64,000 nt of DNA from Pyrococcus sp. ST04. Lineage in GTDB: Archaea > Methanobacteriota_B > Thermococci > Thermococcales > Thermococcaceae. Location of the stretch: positions 351,348 to 415,347 of the forward strand of contig NC_017946.1 in the NCBI RefSeq assembly GCF_000263735.1, written 5' to 3'. Below, in pieces: positions 1 through 8,094 of the stretch (within the stretch, counting starts at the first letter, position 1; every line of letters starts with the position of its first letter). Made by a program: the position numbers and the translations under genes. Under the pieces are notes generated by a model that was not told where the DNA came from, did no database searches, and saw nothing but the letters and a program-made list of their open reading frames with translations.

Positions 1-142
1 ACAAAATGCAGGAGCTGCAGTAAATGGTTATTGGTGGTGGGTAATTCCACCAGGACTTGCGATAGCTCTGGTAGCATTGACATTCGTGCTATTAGGTACT
101 GCATTGGATAGAGTTCTTAACCCAAGACTCAGGAGATTGTGA
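1..142 (+). CDS. ABC transporter permease, C-terminal end only (partial)
   Basis: The window opens inside a gene. The frame from base 2 reads about 46 residues to a TGA at 140-142. It has a hydrophobic stretch (PPGLAIALVALTFVLLGTA) followed by a short basic tail (DRVLNPRLRRL). That is the typical end of a DppC/OppC-type permease: last membrane helix, then a cytoplasmic tail. Ten bases later begin two Opp/Dpp-type ATPases, which fits the usual order of such operons. The substrate cannot be told from this fragment. Confidence 0.75.
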   Translation, partial: QNAGAAVNGYWWWVIPPGLAIALVALTFVLLGTALDRVLNPRLRRL

Positions 143-152
143 GGTGGGTAAT

Positions 153-1112
153 ATGGCGAAAAAAGTCCTTGAAGTTAAGAATCTTAAGATGTATTACTTC
201 ACCTCTAGGGGTCCAGTTAAGGCCGTTGATGATGTTTCCTTTGACCTAGAAAAGGGAGAAGTAATGGGACTTGCAGGAGAGAGCGGCTGTGGAAAGTCTT
301 CAATAGGGTTCACACTAATGGGAATGCCTCAGCCTCCCGGAAGAATTGTTGGAGGTAGCATAAAGATCGATGGAAGAGAAATAGTCGGACTTCCAGAAGA
401 TGTTCTAAGAAGAGAAATTAGATGGCAGAAAATCTCAATGATATTCCAGGGAGCTATGAATGCTCTGAACCCAGTTTATACAATAGGGTACCAAATGATT
501 GAACCTCTAATTTATCACAAGGGAATGGACAGAGAAGAGGCATTAGACAAAGCAATGAAATATCTAGAAATGGTGGGACTTGACCCAGAGATAGTTTATC
601 GGTATCCTCATGAACTTTCAGGTGGTATGAAGCAGAGAGTCGTTATAGCCACGGCATTACTACTTGAGCCCGACATTGTCATAGCCGACGAGCCGACAAC
701 AGCATTAGACGTTGTAGTTCAGGCTCAGATAATAAACCTCATGAAGAGACTCAAAAAGAAGCTCGGTCTTTCAATGATATTCATTACTCACGACCTTAGC
801 ATTCTCGCAGAGATAAGTGACAAAGTTGCCATAATGTACGCTGGCAAAATAGTCGAGATAGGACCCAGCGAGAAGATATACAATGAGCCAGCCCACCCAT
901 ATACACAGAAACTCCTTGCTGCAATTCCAAGGTTGCATGAAGATGTTGAAAAGCTTGAGTTCATCCCTGGAAGTCCACCAAACCTCATAAATCCACCGAG
1001 CGGATGCAGATTCCACCCAAGATGCCCATATGCAATGGATAGGTGTAAACAGGAGGAACCAAAGCTTGTTGAAGTTGATAAAGATCACTATGCTGCATGT
1101 TGGCTCCTGTGA
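153..1112 (+). CDS. Oligopeptide/oligosaccharide ABC transporter ATP-binding protein (OppD/DppD type)
   Basis: First of two ATPases that would power an Opp/Dpp-family importer at the cytoplasmic face of the membrane. Visible are Walker A (GESGCGKSS), the ABC signature (LSGGM), Walker B (VIADEPTT) and an H-loop (ITHD). The C-terminal oligo_HPY extension carries the conserved CRFHPRC cysteines. I chose the ATG at 153 over the GTG at 144 because GAGGTGGG lies just upstream of 153. Length (319 aa) is normal. In archaea this family moves peptides or oligosaccharides such as cellobiose; with the binding protein outside the window, the substrate stays open. Confidence 0.92.
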   Translation: MAKKVLEVKNLKMYYFTSRGPVKAVDDVSFDLEKGEVMGLAGESGCGKSSIGFTLMGMPQPPGRIVGGSIKIDGREIVGLPEDVLRREIRWQKISMIFQGAMNALNPVYTIGYQMIEPLIYHKGMDREEALDKAMKYLEMVGLDPEIVYRYPHELSGGMKQRVVIATALLLEPDIVIADEPTTALDVVVQAQIINLMKRLKKKLGLSMIFITHDLSILAEISDKVAIMYAGKIVEIGPSEKIYNEPAHPYTQKLLAAIPRLHEDVEKLEFIPGSPPNLINPPSGCRFHPRCPYAMDRCKQEEPKLVEVDKDHYAACWLL

Positions 1113-1123
1113 GGTGAGAGGGA

Positions 1124-2131
1124 ATGGCTGAACCCGTGCTTAAAGTTGAAAATCTCAAAAAGTACTTTCCTGTTAGAAGAGGGCTGTTGGCTTCACTAAG
1201 AGGGGAGCCCCCAAAGTTCGTTAGGGCAGTTGATGGGGTTAGCTTTGAAGTTTACAAGCAGGAAGTGTTTGCGTTAGTTGGTGAGAGTGGTTGTGGTAAG
1301 ACAACAACAGGAAAGCTCGTAATGAAGCTGTTGGAACCAACGGACGGAAAGATATACTTAGAGGGCGTAGATGTTACTGAGTTAAGAACCAAGGAGGAGA
1401 TTAAGGCATACAGAAGAAAAGTACAGATGATATTCCAGGATCCGTTCAGTTCAATGAATCCAAGATTCAGGATATATGATGTCCTTGAAGAACCTCTCCT
1501 TATTCATGGAATAGGAGAAACAAGGGCAGAGAGAGAAGAGCTTATATACAAGGCCCTTGAAATGGTAAAAATAGTGCCTCCAGAAGAGTACGTTCACAGA
1601 TTTCCCCACATGCTCTCTGGAGGTCAAAGGCAGAGAGTTGCAATTGCTAGGGCTCTCATCTTGAATCCAACGTTTATAGTGGCTGATGAGCCGGTCTCAA
1701 TGCTTGACGTTTCTATTAGAGCAGAGATCCTGGAGCTTATGAAAGAGCTTAAGGAGAAAATGGGTGTTACCTATCTCTACATCACCCACGACCTCTCTAC
1801 GGCAAGATACTTTGCTGACTGGATAGCAGTGATGTACCTTGGAAGGATAGTTGAAATGGGCCCGGCCAAGGAGGTTATAGACAACCCAATACACCCATAC
1901 ACAAGAGCTCTATTAGCGGCTGTTCCGGAGCCTGATCCAACAAGAAAAGACGTTATAAAGGAGCTACCGATCAAGGGTGAAGTTCCAAGTGCCGTGAACA
2001 TACCACCGGGATGCAGATTCCATCCTAGATGTGTCTACTTCAAGAAGGGTCTTTGCGACAGAGAGGAGCCCAAACTCATAGAATATTCCCACAACCACTG
2101 GGTTGAGTGTCACCTGGCTGGGAAGATATAA
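1124..2131 (+). CDS. Oligopeptide/oligosaccharide ABC transporter ATP-binding protein (OppF/DppF type)
   Basis: Second ATPase of the importer, 335 aa, 11 bases after the first and probably its heterodimer partner. It has Walker A (GESGCGKTT), signature LSGGQRQR, Walker B with D-loop (VADEPVSMLD) and an H-loop (ITHD). The C-terminal CRFHPRC motif is typical of the family. The ATG at 1124 follows a GAGGTGAGAGG ribosome binding site. Nothing looks damaged. Confidence 0.92.
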   Translation: MAEPVLKVENLKKYFPVRRGLLASLRGEPPKFVRAVDGVSFEVYKQEVFALVGESGCGKTTTGKLVMKLLEPTDGKIYLEGVDVTELRTKEEIKAYRRKVQMIFQDPFSSMNPRFRIYDVLEEPLLIHGIGETRAEREELIYKALEMVKIVPPEEYVHRFPHMLSGGQRQRVAIARALILNPTFIVADEPVSMLDVSIRAEILELMKELKEKMGVTYLYITHDLSTARYFADWIAVMYLGRIVEMGPAKEVIDNPIHPYTRALLAAVPEPDPTRKDVIKELPIKGEVPSAVNIPPGCRFHPRCVYFKKGLCDREEPKLIEYSHNHWVECHLAGKI

Positions 2132-2142
2132 CGGTGCCGAAG

Positions 2143-2676
2143 ATGGGAATGCTTAAAGCTTTGAGATATCCTACGATCCTAGTAGGACTTTTTCTTCTTT
2201 TTATATCCCTTGGAATAGCCTTTACAGCTATGAAATCCGAGCTTGTTGAGAAGACGCTATCAGGACAGCTTACTCCCGGAACGCACTTAGTTGGAGACAG
2301 TGATATAGTTATAATTGTTGATGCTAATTTAACGCTGTTCTCTGAAGATGCTAATGTTTCTGTTTCATGGAGGGGAAAGTATTATTCATTTGAACTTAAA
2401 AATGAAACAAGGATTTTTAAAGGACTTACGGATTTCCCTATAATAACCACGGATGGGAATGTGAAATATGAACTAACTGTTGTTGGATATTCATATCCAT
2501 ACTCTTGGCTTTCTCCAGTAGGTTTTGTTGTAATGATAGCTGGAAGCGCTCTTTCTTTGTTAGGGTTCGCGAGCTATCTTCAGGGAGAGATGGAAAAGGT
2601 CAAAAGGAAGAAAAGAAAAAACACTGGTGGTGGTGAAGATGTACAAGGAGCCACTTGGCGTAAGGGTGGACTTTGA
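2143..2676 (+). CDS. Small membrane protein with two transmembrane segments, unknown function
   Basis: Unrecognised protein of about 177 aa. An N-terminal hydrophobic helix (YPTILVGLFLLFISLGIAF) leads to an extracytoplasmic region of about 90 residues predicted to be beta-rich. A second helix near residues 130-150 precedes a strongly basic tail (KVKRKKRKN). The start is uncertain: GTG 2134, ATG 2143 and ATG 2149 are all in frame, and the first in-frame GTG (2107) lies inside the previous gene. The 3' end overlaps pgi by 38 bases in another frame, so the two are probably cotranscribed and translationally coupled. No function is assigned. Confidence 0.7.
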   Translation: MGMLKALRYPTILVGLFLLFISLGIAFTAMKSELVEKTLSGQLTPGTHLVGDSDIVIIVDANLTLFSEDANVSVSWRGKYYSFELKNETRIFKGLTDFPIITTDGNVKYELTVVGYSYPYSWLSPVGFVVMIAGSALSLLGFASYLQGEMEKVKRKKRKNTGGGEDVQGATWRKGGL

Positions 2677-3208
2677 AACTGGGGTAATAGAGGGAGCGAA
2701 GAAGATAGTTAGAAAGCTCAGCGACATGAAGGGATACTTTGTAGATGAAGATGCGTGGAGGGAACTCGTTGAAAAAGAGGATCCAGTAGTCTATGAAGTA
2801 TATGCGATTGAGCAGGAAGAAAAGGAGGGTGACTTAAACTTTGCTACTACAGTTCTATACCCTGGAAAAGTTGGAAAAGAGTTCTTCTTTACGAAGGGCC
2901 ACTTCCATGCAAAAAAGGATAGAGCAGAAGTATATGTTGCCCTCAAGGGAAGGGGCGGAATGTTGCTCCAAACCCCAGAAGGGGAGGCTAGATGGATCCC
3001 AATGGAGCCTGGAACTGTAGTTTATGTTCCTCCTTATTGGGCTCATAGAACCGTAAATACTGGAAGTGAACCTTTCATATTCTTGGCAATTTATCCTGCA
3101 GATGCTGGCCACGATTATGGGACAATAGCGGAGAAAGGATTTAGTAAGATAGTCATTGAGGAGAATGGGGAAGTCAAAGTCGTTGATAATCCAAGATGGA
3201 AGGCCTGA
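2639..3208 (+). CDS. pgiA: Glucose-6-phosphate isomerase, cupin type
   Basis: Interconverts glucose 6-phosphate and fructose 6-phosphate in the modified archaeal Embden-Meyerhof pathway. This is the archaeal cupin-type enzyme, unrelated to the usual PGI fold. The 189-residue length equals the P. furiosus enzyme as I recall it. The metal ligands are present: His88 and His90 in GHFHAK, Glu97, and a later His in PPYWAHRTV (about 136). The ATG at 2639 follows GGTGGTG and lies inside the end of the upstream membrane protein gene; a longer in-frame start at 2627 is less likely. Confidence 0.95.
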   Translation: MYKEPLGVRVDFETGVIEGAKKIVRKLSDMKGYFVDEDAWRELVEKEDPVVYEVYAIEQEEKEGDLNFATTVLYPGKVGKEFFFTKGHFHAKKDRAEVYVALKGRGGMLLQTPEGEARWIPMEPGTVVYVPPYWAHRTVNTGSEPFIFLAIYPADAGHDYGTIAEKGFSKIVIEENGEVKVVDNPRWKA

Positions 3209-3209
3209 T

Positions 3210-3234
3210 TATTTTACATTTTTATGTCAAAATA
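3210..3234. promoter_or_regulatory. Candidate purine operator upstream of purS
   Basis: An imperfect palindrome lies 45-70 bases before purS: TTTTACAT (3212-3219), spacer TTTT, then ATGTCAAA (3224-3231). Seven of eight half-site positions match. A related element (GACAT...CTGTAAAA) lies before purL. A shared operator for purine synthesis genes in Pyrococcus is plausible; the binding protein is not identified here. Confidence 0.45.
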
Positions 3235-3278
3235 ATGCTTTTAAACATCTCTTTTTTACACGATTTTGGTAATGCGAG

Positions 3279-3521
3279 ATGAGGTGGAAAGTTAGGGTTC
3301 TCGTTAGGCTAAAGGAGGGCCTTAATGATCCTGAGGGAAGAGTCATTGGAAATGCACTGAAGAATCTTGGCTATAGAGTGGAGAGTCTTAAAGTGCCAAA
3401 GTGCTTTGAATTCTTCTTGGAAAGTGAAAAGCCTGAGGAAGAAGTAGAAGAGATGTGTAGAAAGCTTCTGGCTAACCCCCTAATTCATACATGGGAATAC
3501 ACAATTGAACCGGTGGAGTAA
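3279..3521 (+). CDS. purS: Phosphoribosylformylglycinamidine synthase subunit PurS
   Basis: Small structural subunit that links PurQ and PurL in the three-part FGAM synthase of purine biosynthesis. The 80-aa length and the opening [18 protein letters not shown], with a later [11 protein letters not shown] strand, are characteristic of PurS. It ends with TAA at 3519-3521, and purQ begins 1 base later, so the two are translationally coupled. A candidate palindromic operator lies upstream. Confidence 0.93.
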   Translation: MRWKVRVLVRLKEGLNDPEGRVIGNALKNLGYRVESLKVPKCFEFFLESEKPEEEVEEMCRKLLANPLIHTWEYTIEPVE

Positions 3522-3522
3522 T

Positions 3523-4194
3523 ATGCCCAGATTTGCAGTAATAGTTTTCCCCGGGACAAATTGCGACTTTGAAACTGTTGACGCGATAAGAAAGGCGGGT
3601 GGAGAAGCGGAGAGAGTTTGGTACAAAGAGTCCATAAAAGATTATGATGGGGTTGTTTTGCCAGGCGGATTCAGTTATGCTGACTACCTAAGAGCAGGAG
3701 CAATAGCGGCGAGGCAGAAAATAATTGAAGAAGTTAGAGAACTCGCTGAGAATGGAAGTCCAGTACTTGGAATATGCAATGGGTTTCAGATTCTTACTGA
3801 GGCAGGCCTTTTGCCTGGAGCATTAAGACCAAATAAAATTCCTAGGTTTATCTGCAAATGGGTAAATCTCCGAGTTATGGACACAGAAACAGCTTTTACA
3901 AGTTTATATGAGCCTGGAGAGATAATAAGAATGCCCATAGCTCATGCTGAGGGCAATTACTATGTTGATGACCCATATAAAGTTCGCATTGTCTTTCAAT
4001 ATAGCGATGAAAGCGGCAAAGTGGATGAGGAGAGTAATCCAAATGGCTCTGTGATGAATATAGCAGGAGTGGCAAATGAAAAGGGAAACGTCCTTGGTAT
4101 GATGCCACATCCAGAAAGAGCTAGTGATATTTTCCTTGGAAGCGAAGACGGTCTTAAAGTATTTAGAAGTATGGTTGAGTGGGTTAAGAGATAG
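3523..4194 (+). CDS. purQ: Phosphoribosylformylglycinamidine synthase subunit PurQ (glutaminase)
   Basis: Class I glutamine amidotransferase subunit that supplies ammonia to PurL for making FGAM. The nucleophile Cys sits in LGICNGFQ and the His-Glu pair in MMPHPERA. The N-terminal strand [11 protein letters not shown] is also typical. The ATG at 3523 follows GGTGGAG, which lies in the last codons of purS; a longer in-frame start at 3505 would overlap purS and lacks a ribosome binding site. Length is 223 aa. Confidence 0.95.
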   Translation: MPRFAVIVFPGTNCDFETVDAIRKAGGEAERVWYKESIKDYDGVVLPGGFSYADYLRAGAIAARQKIIEEVRELAENGSPVLGICNGFQILTEAGLLPGALRPNKIPRFICKWVNLRVMDTETAFTSLYEPGEIIRMPIAHAEGNYYVDDPYKVRIVFQYSDESGKVDEESNPNGSVMNIAGVANEKGNVLGMMPHPERASDIFLGSEDGLKVFRSMVEWVKR

Positions 4195-4228
4195 AATTTT
4201 TTCATTATTCTTTTTGCAGAGGACTTCT

Positions 4229-4305
4229 ATTAGACATTTTTCTGTAAAAATAAGTCTTAAAAATGGGATTATTTTTACATTAATTCGTCAATAAAAAGGA
4301 GGGTT
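4229..4305 (+). promoter_or_regulatory. purL promoter/leader with candidate operator
   Basis: The 115-base gap between purQ and purL starts with a T-rich run after the purQ stop (4196-4215), a possible terminator. It then holds an imperfect palindrome (TAGACAT 4231-4237, CTGTAAAA 4242-4249) resembling the one before purS. A second TTTTTACAT copy lies at 4272-4280. An AAAGGAGGG ribosome binding site precedes the ATG at 4310. purL thus seems to have its own promoter within the same regulon. Confidence 0.4.
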
Positions 4306-4309
4306 TCCC

Positions 4310-6424
4310 ATGTTTCCTCATGAAGAAAAATTCATACGTGAGAGACTTGGAAGGGAGCCAAACGAGTTGGAATGGTCAATGCTCGAAGTTATGTGGAGCG
4401 AGCATGCCTCCTATAAGTCGAGCAGGCCGTGGCTTAAGCTTCTCCCAACTAAAAATGAGCACGTGATTCTTGGCCCCGGGGAAGACGCCGGGATAATAAA
4501 GTTCGATGAAGAAACGTGGATAGTTGCAGGTATAGAAAGCCACAACCATCCCTCTGCAGTAGAACCTTATGGAGGGGCTGCTACTGGAGTTGGGGGGATA
4601 GTTAGAGACATCTTGTGTATGGGGGCGAGGCCAATAGCCCTTCTTGACCCGATACGCTTTGGACCTCTTGAGAAAGATAGGAATAGGTACCTCTTTGAGT
4701 ATGTGGTTAAGGGGATAGCGGATTATGGAAACAGGATAGGGGTGCCAACGGTTGGAGGAGAAACTGAGTTTGATGAGAGCCTGGATGGGTACACCTTAGT
4801 TAACGTTGCATGCATCGGGATAATGAAACCAGAACATTTGGTTCACAGCTATGTAACCGAGTCCGGGCTTAAGCTAATTTTAGTAGGGAACAGAACAGGT
4901 AGGGATGGCATCCATGGAGTAACATTTGCTAGTGAAGAGCTAAGCGAGAACGCGGAAGAGGAAGACAGATCTGCCGTCCAGATTCCAGATCCATTCACGG
5001 AAAAGTTGCTAATAGAGGCAACTCTTGAAGCTGTGTATACAGGCAAAGTTAGAGCCCTTAAAGATCTTGGAGGTGGAGGTTTAACATGTGCTGCTTCAGA
5101 AATGGCTGGAAAAAAGGGATTTGGGGCAATAGTCTATGCAGATAGGGTGCCTCTTAGAGAGCCAGGGATGAATGTCATTGAAGTTATGATATCCGAAAGC
5201 CAGGAAAGAATGTTGCTAGCTGTTAAGCCCGAGGACGTGGAAGATATAGGAAAGATATTCGAGAAGTACGAGCTTGAATGGACGGTTGTTGGGGAGATAA
5301 TAGAGGAGCCGAGATTCATAGTTTACTGGCACGGTGAGAAAGTTGCAGATCTTCCAATAGATCTTCTGACGGACGTTCCTGTAATTAAATGGCCAACAAA
5401 ACCGTATAGTGTTGAGAAAGAAGTTGAGACGCCAAGCATAAGCCTTGAGGAGGCCTTCGAGAAGGTATGGAGAAGTCCCAACATAATATCCAAAAGGTGG
5501 GTATGGGAGCAGTATGATCATGAAGTTCAAGGGAGGACAGTGGTTAAGCCCGGCTTTGATGCTGCAGTCCTTAAAATAAACGACAGCTATGGCCTAGCCT
5601 TTGTTGCCGATGGAAATCCCGGTCACAGTTATCTCAACCCATACCACGGGGCTATGGGTGCTGTTGCTGAAGTTGTGAGGAACTTAGTCAGTGTTGGAGC
5701 TAGGCCTCTAGCCTTGATAGATAATCTGAACTTTGCCTCTCCTGAGAGACCTGAGGTTTACTGGGCCTTTGGAGAAACCGTTAGAGGCCTTGCGGATGCT
5801 GCTAGGGCATTTGGCTTGGCTTATGTTAGTGGAAACGTTAGCTTTTATAATGAGATTGTTGACAGGCCAATAAAGCCTACCCCGGTAGTTGCCGGTCTTG
5901 GGAAGGTCAAGCTTGAGAAGATACCGGGAGGCCCAGAGGAAGGGGACTTAGTGGCTATAATAGGAGAGACAAGAAGGGAACTCGGTGGTTCTGAACTCTA
6001 TAGGATTTTGGGCATTAAAGAAGGAATTGCGCCAAGAGTTTACCTTGAAAAAGAAAAAAGGAACGCAGAGGCAGTTTTAAGGCTGATAAATGAAGGATTA
6101 GTAAGCTTTGTCCATGATGTCTCAAAGGGTGGTCTAGCCATTGCATTGGCTGAGCTCTCTTCGTGGTTTAACGTTGGACTTAAGGCGGAATTCTCAACAG
6201 ATCTTAAGCCGATAGATTTTGCATTCAGCGAAAGCCATGGGAGATATCTCCTAACGATTCCTGAAGAAAATTTGGATATTGTTAAGGAATTTGTTCCGGT
6301 CAAAGTAGTTGGTAGAGTTGGGGGAGAGAGCTTTGCTATTAAAATCAACAGAGAAAAAGTCGAGAAGAGCTTGGAGTGGCTCTCGGACATTTACTGGAAT
6401 GAGTTATATCGGATCATGGATTGA
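4310..6424 (+). CDS. purL: Phosphoribosylformylglycinamidine synthase subunit PurL
   Basis: Synthetase subunit of FGAM synthase (704 aa, the short form that needs PurS and PurQ). Catalyses ATP-dependent amidation of FGAR in purine synthesis. Visible are the N-terminal catalytic region [32 protein letters not shown] (nucleotide and metal binding, here cited as a family landmark), and the second AIR synthase-like half beginning near residue 390 with DAAVLKI and [14 protein letters not shown]. The last bases overlap a convergent small gene by 11 bases. Confidence 0.95.
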   Translation: MFPHEEKFIRERLGREPNELEWSMLEVMWSEHASYKSSRPWLKLLPTKNEHVILGPGEDAGIIKFDEETWIVAGIESHNHPSAVEPYGGAATGVGGIVRDILCMGARPIALLDPIRFGPLEKDRNRYLFEYVVKGIADYGNRIGVPTVGGETEFDESLDGYTLVNVACIGIMKPEHLVHSYVTESGLKLILVGNRTGRDGIHGVTFASEELSENAEEEDRSAVQIPDPFTEKLLIEATLEAVYTGKVRALKDLGGGGLTCAASEMAGKKGFGAIVYADRVPLREPGMNVIEVMISESQERMLLAVKPEDVEDIGKIFEKYELEWTVVGEIIEEPRFIVYWHGEKVADLPIDLLTDVPVIKWPTKPYSVEKEVETPSISLEEAFEKVWRSPNIISKRWVWEQYDHEVQGRTVVKPGFDAAVLKINDSYGLAFVADGNPGHSYLNPYHGAMGAVAEVVRNLVSVGARPLALIDNLNFASPERPEVYWAFGETVRGLADAARAFGLAYVSGNVSFYNEIVDRPIKPTPVVAGLGKVKLEKIPGGPEEGDLVAIIGETRRELGGSELYRILGIKEGIAPRVYLEKEKRNAEAVLRLINEGLVSFVHDVSKGGLAIALAELSSWFNVGLKAEFSTDLKPIDFAFSESHGRYLLTIPEENLDIVKEFVPVKVVGRVGGESFAIKINREKVEKSLEWLSDIYWNELYRIMD

Positions 6425-6584
6425 ATCTCTCGTACCATCTTAGTGCTAGGAATAGGACTATGAAAAATACCGTTATGTAGTAGCTTACTTGGTATGGGAC
6501 ATAGCCAAGAATCCCGAATGTATATAGGATAGTTAGGGGAATAACGAGGGCAAGTAAGAGACGGTAGAGCTTTTTCTTTTCCAT
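6414..6584 (-). CDS. Small two-helix membrane protein (56 aa), unknown function
   Basis: A short open frame with a good ribosome binding site (GAGGGAG just before the ATG at 6584). It encodes 56 residues: a basic start (MEKKKLYR), a hydrophobic helix ([19 protein letters not shown]), a polar turn (YVPYQ), a second helix ([17 protein letters not shown]) and a short tail ERFNP. Thus two transmembrane segments joined by a short loop. It lies 13 bases after the NAD(P)HX repair gene and is probably the last gene of the citrate synthase operon. It overlaps the purL 3' end convergently. No function is assigned. Confidence 0.65.
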   Translation of the reverse strand: MEKKKLYRLLLALVIPLTILYTFGILGYVPYQVSYYITVFFIVLFLALRWYERFNP

Positions 6585-6597
6585 ATTTCTCCCTCTG

Positions 6598-8040
6598 CTA
6601 AAACTCTAGGATTTTCTTCAATGCTAGAGGAAGCCTCCTAGCAACGTCCATAGCAGTGAATGCTTCCCCCATTTCTTCTTTTGTTAAATCTCCTGCATAT
6701 CCAACCAAAAATGTTCCAGCAGCAGCCGCTCTTAGTTGGCTGTTCCCTAATGCTAAAAACGCTCCTACGGTTCCAGCTAAGATATCTCCAGTTCCGCCCG
6801 TAGTCATACCTCTGTTTCCTGTTTTGTTGTATAGCCAAGTCTTGCCATCGCTTATTATATCGTACTCGCCCTTCAGAATTATTGTTCCACTAATCTCCCT
6901 AGCCTTCTCCATTACTATTCTCGCCTTCTCTTCTAGGCTCCCTTCTGGCTTTATTCCGAAAAGCTTTGAGAACTCTCCTGCATGAGGAGTTAATATGAAG
7001 GTTTTGTCCGCAAGTACTTCTAAGTGTTCTGAGATTATCTTAAGCCCATCGGCATCTATAACTACTGGTTTTTCTACTTTTTCAATGAACTCTCTAACAA
7101 AAGCTTTTGTCGGCTCACTAATGCCCAATCCTGGCCCTATAACTACTGCATCCACTTTCTCTGATATCTTTAGGGCTTCGTCAACATGTCTTGCTGTTAA
7201 GTTATCTCCTTTCACTTCCCTTATTATCAGGTCTGGATCATTTATCTTGCGCGAGACTCTCTCTGGCGTTAGAAGAAACACTAAGTCTACAAGATAACTT
7301 GCCGCCTTTGCTGCTAAATATGGGGCTCCATAGTAGTTTTCACTCCCTCCAATTACCAGTAGCTTTCCATTTTGTCCCTTGTGGCTTCCCTTTCTTCTGA
7401 ATGCAAACTTGACATGTGCAGGTCCCACTAAGTGGTAGAGCTCCTTGGGATAGCCTATTTTTACTACTATCCTTTCAAACCCTTCGTATTCCTCCTTGTC
7501 CCATTGAAATGTGACAGCAAAATCAGCTTTTACCATTATTTCGCTTGGATAACCACTTGGCAAGTCAATACTGACGATTTTGACCTTTCCGGAGTGTTCG
7601 TTTATCTTTTCTATTGCACTCTTTATTGGCTCTCTTGGTGTTCCTTTAGTTCCGGCTCCAAGAAGGGCATCAACTATAACATCGAATTCACTCAAATCCA
7701 GCTCTTTTATCTGACTCGAATCCTTGAGTATCCTTATATTTACAAAGTCGAGGTTTTTGAGTATATTCCAATTAAGCTTGGCCTCTTCGCTTCTTATTTT
7801 TGTTTCTTCCCCTACCAGGAACACTGTTACACTGTTCTCATAGCTTAAGTGCCTTGCAACTACGAAACCATCTCCTCCATTGTTTCCTGTTCCACAGAAC
7901 ACTGCAATTTTTAGACCTTTTCCATATTTTTCTTCAATAATCCTTGCAACTCCTGCTCCTGCGTTTTCCATAAGTTGAAACGGTGTGATTCCAAGCCATT
8001 TGGCATTGATGTCCCAGATATAAACGTCCTCTATCCTCAT
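6598..8040 (-). CDS. nnrD: Bifunctional NAD(P)HX epimerase / ADP-dependent NAD(P)HX dehydratase
   Basis: Repairs hydrated NADH and NADPH, which form quickly at high temperature. The N-terminal half (about 1-210) is the YjeF_N epimerase fold, with FCGTGNNGGDGFVVARHL. The C-terminal half is the ribokinase-like dehydratase, with VIGPGLG, ILTPHAGEF and the catalytic-loop motif TTGGTGDILAG. The ATG at 8040 follows GGGGAG; a TTG at 8052 is in frame but less likely. It lies 54 bases after aconitase, and a TATA-like CTTATATTC in the gap could give it its own promoter. Being next to an NADPH-producing dehydrogenase is sensible. Confidence 0.93.
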   Translation of the reverse strand: MRIEDVYIWDINAKWLGITPFQLMENAGAGVARIIEEKYGKGLKIAVFCGTGNNGGDGFVVARHLSYENSVTVFLVGEETKIRSEEAKLNWNILKNLDFVNIRILKDSSQIKELDLSEFDVIVDALLGAGTKGTPREPIKSAIEKINEHSGKVKIVSIDLPSGYPSEIMVKADFAVTFQWDKEEYEGFERIVVKIGYPKELYHLVGPAHVKFAFRRKGSHKGQNGKLLVIGGSENYYGAPYLAAKAASYLVDLVFLLTPERVSRKINDPDLIIREVKGDNLTARHVDEALKISEKVDAVVIGPGLGISEPTKAFVREFIEKVEKPVVIDADGLKIISEHLEVLADKTFILTPHAGEFSKLFGIKPEGSLEEKARIVMEKAREISGTIILKGEYDIISDGKTWLYNKTGNRGMTTGGTGDILAGTVGAFLALGNSQLRAAAAGTFLVGYAGDLTKEEMGEAFTAMDVARRLPLALKKILEF

Positions 8041-8094
8041 GGTGCTCCCCAATTATATGAAAAAATAGTGGAATATAAGCATGACCATCTAGAA

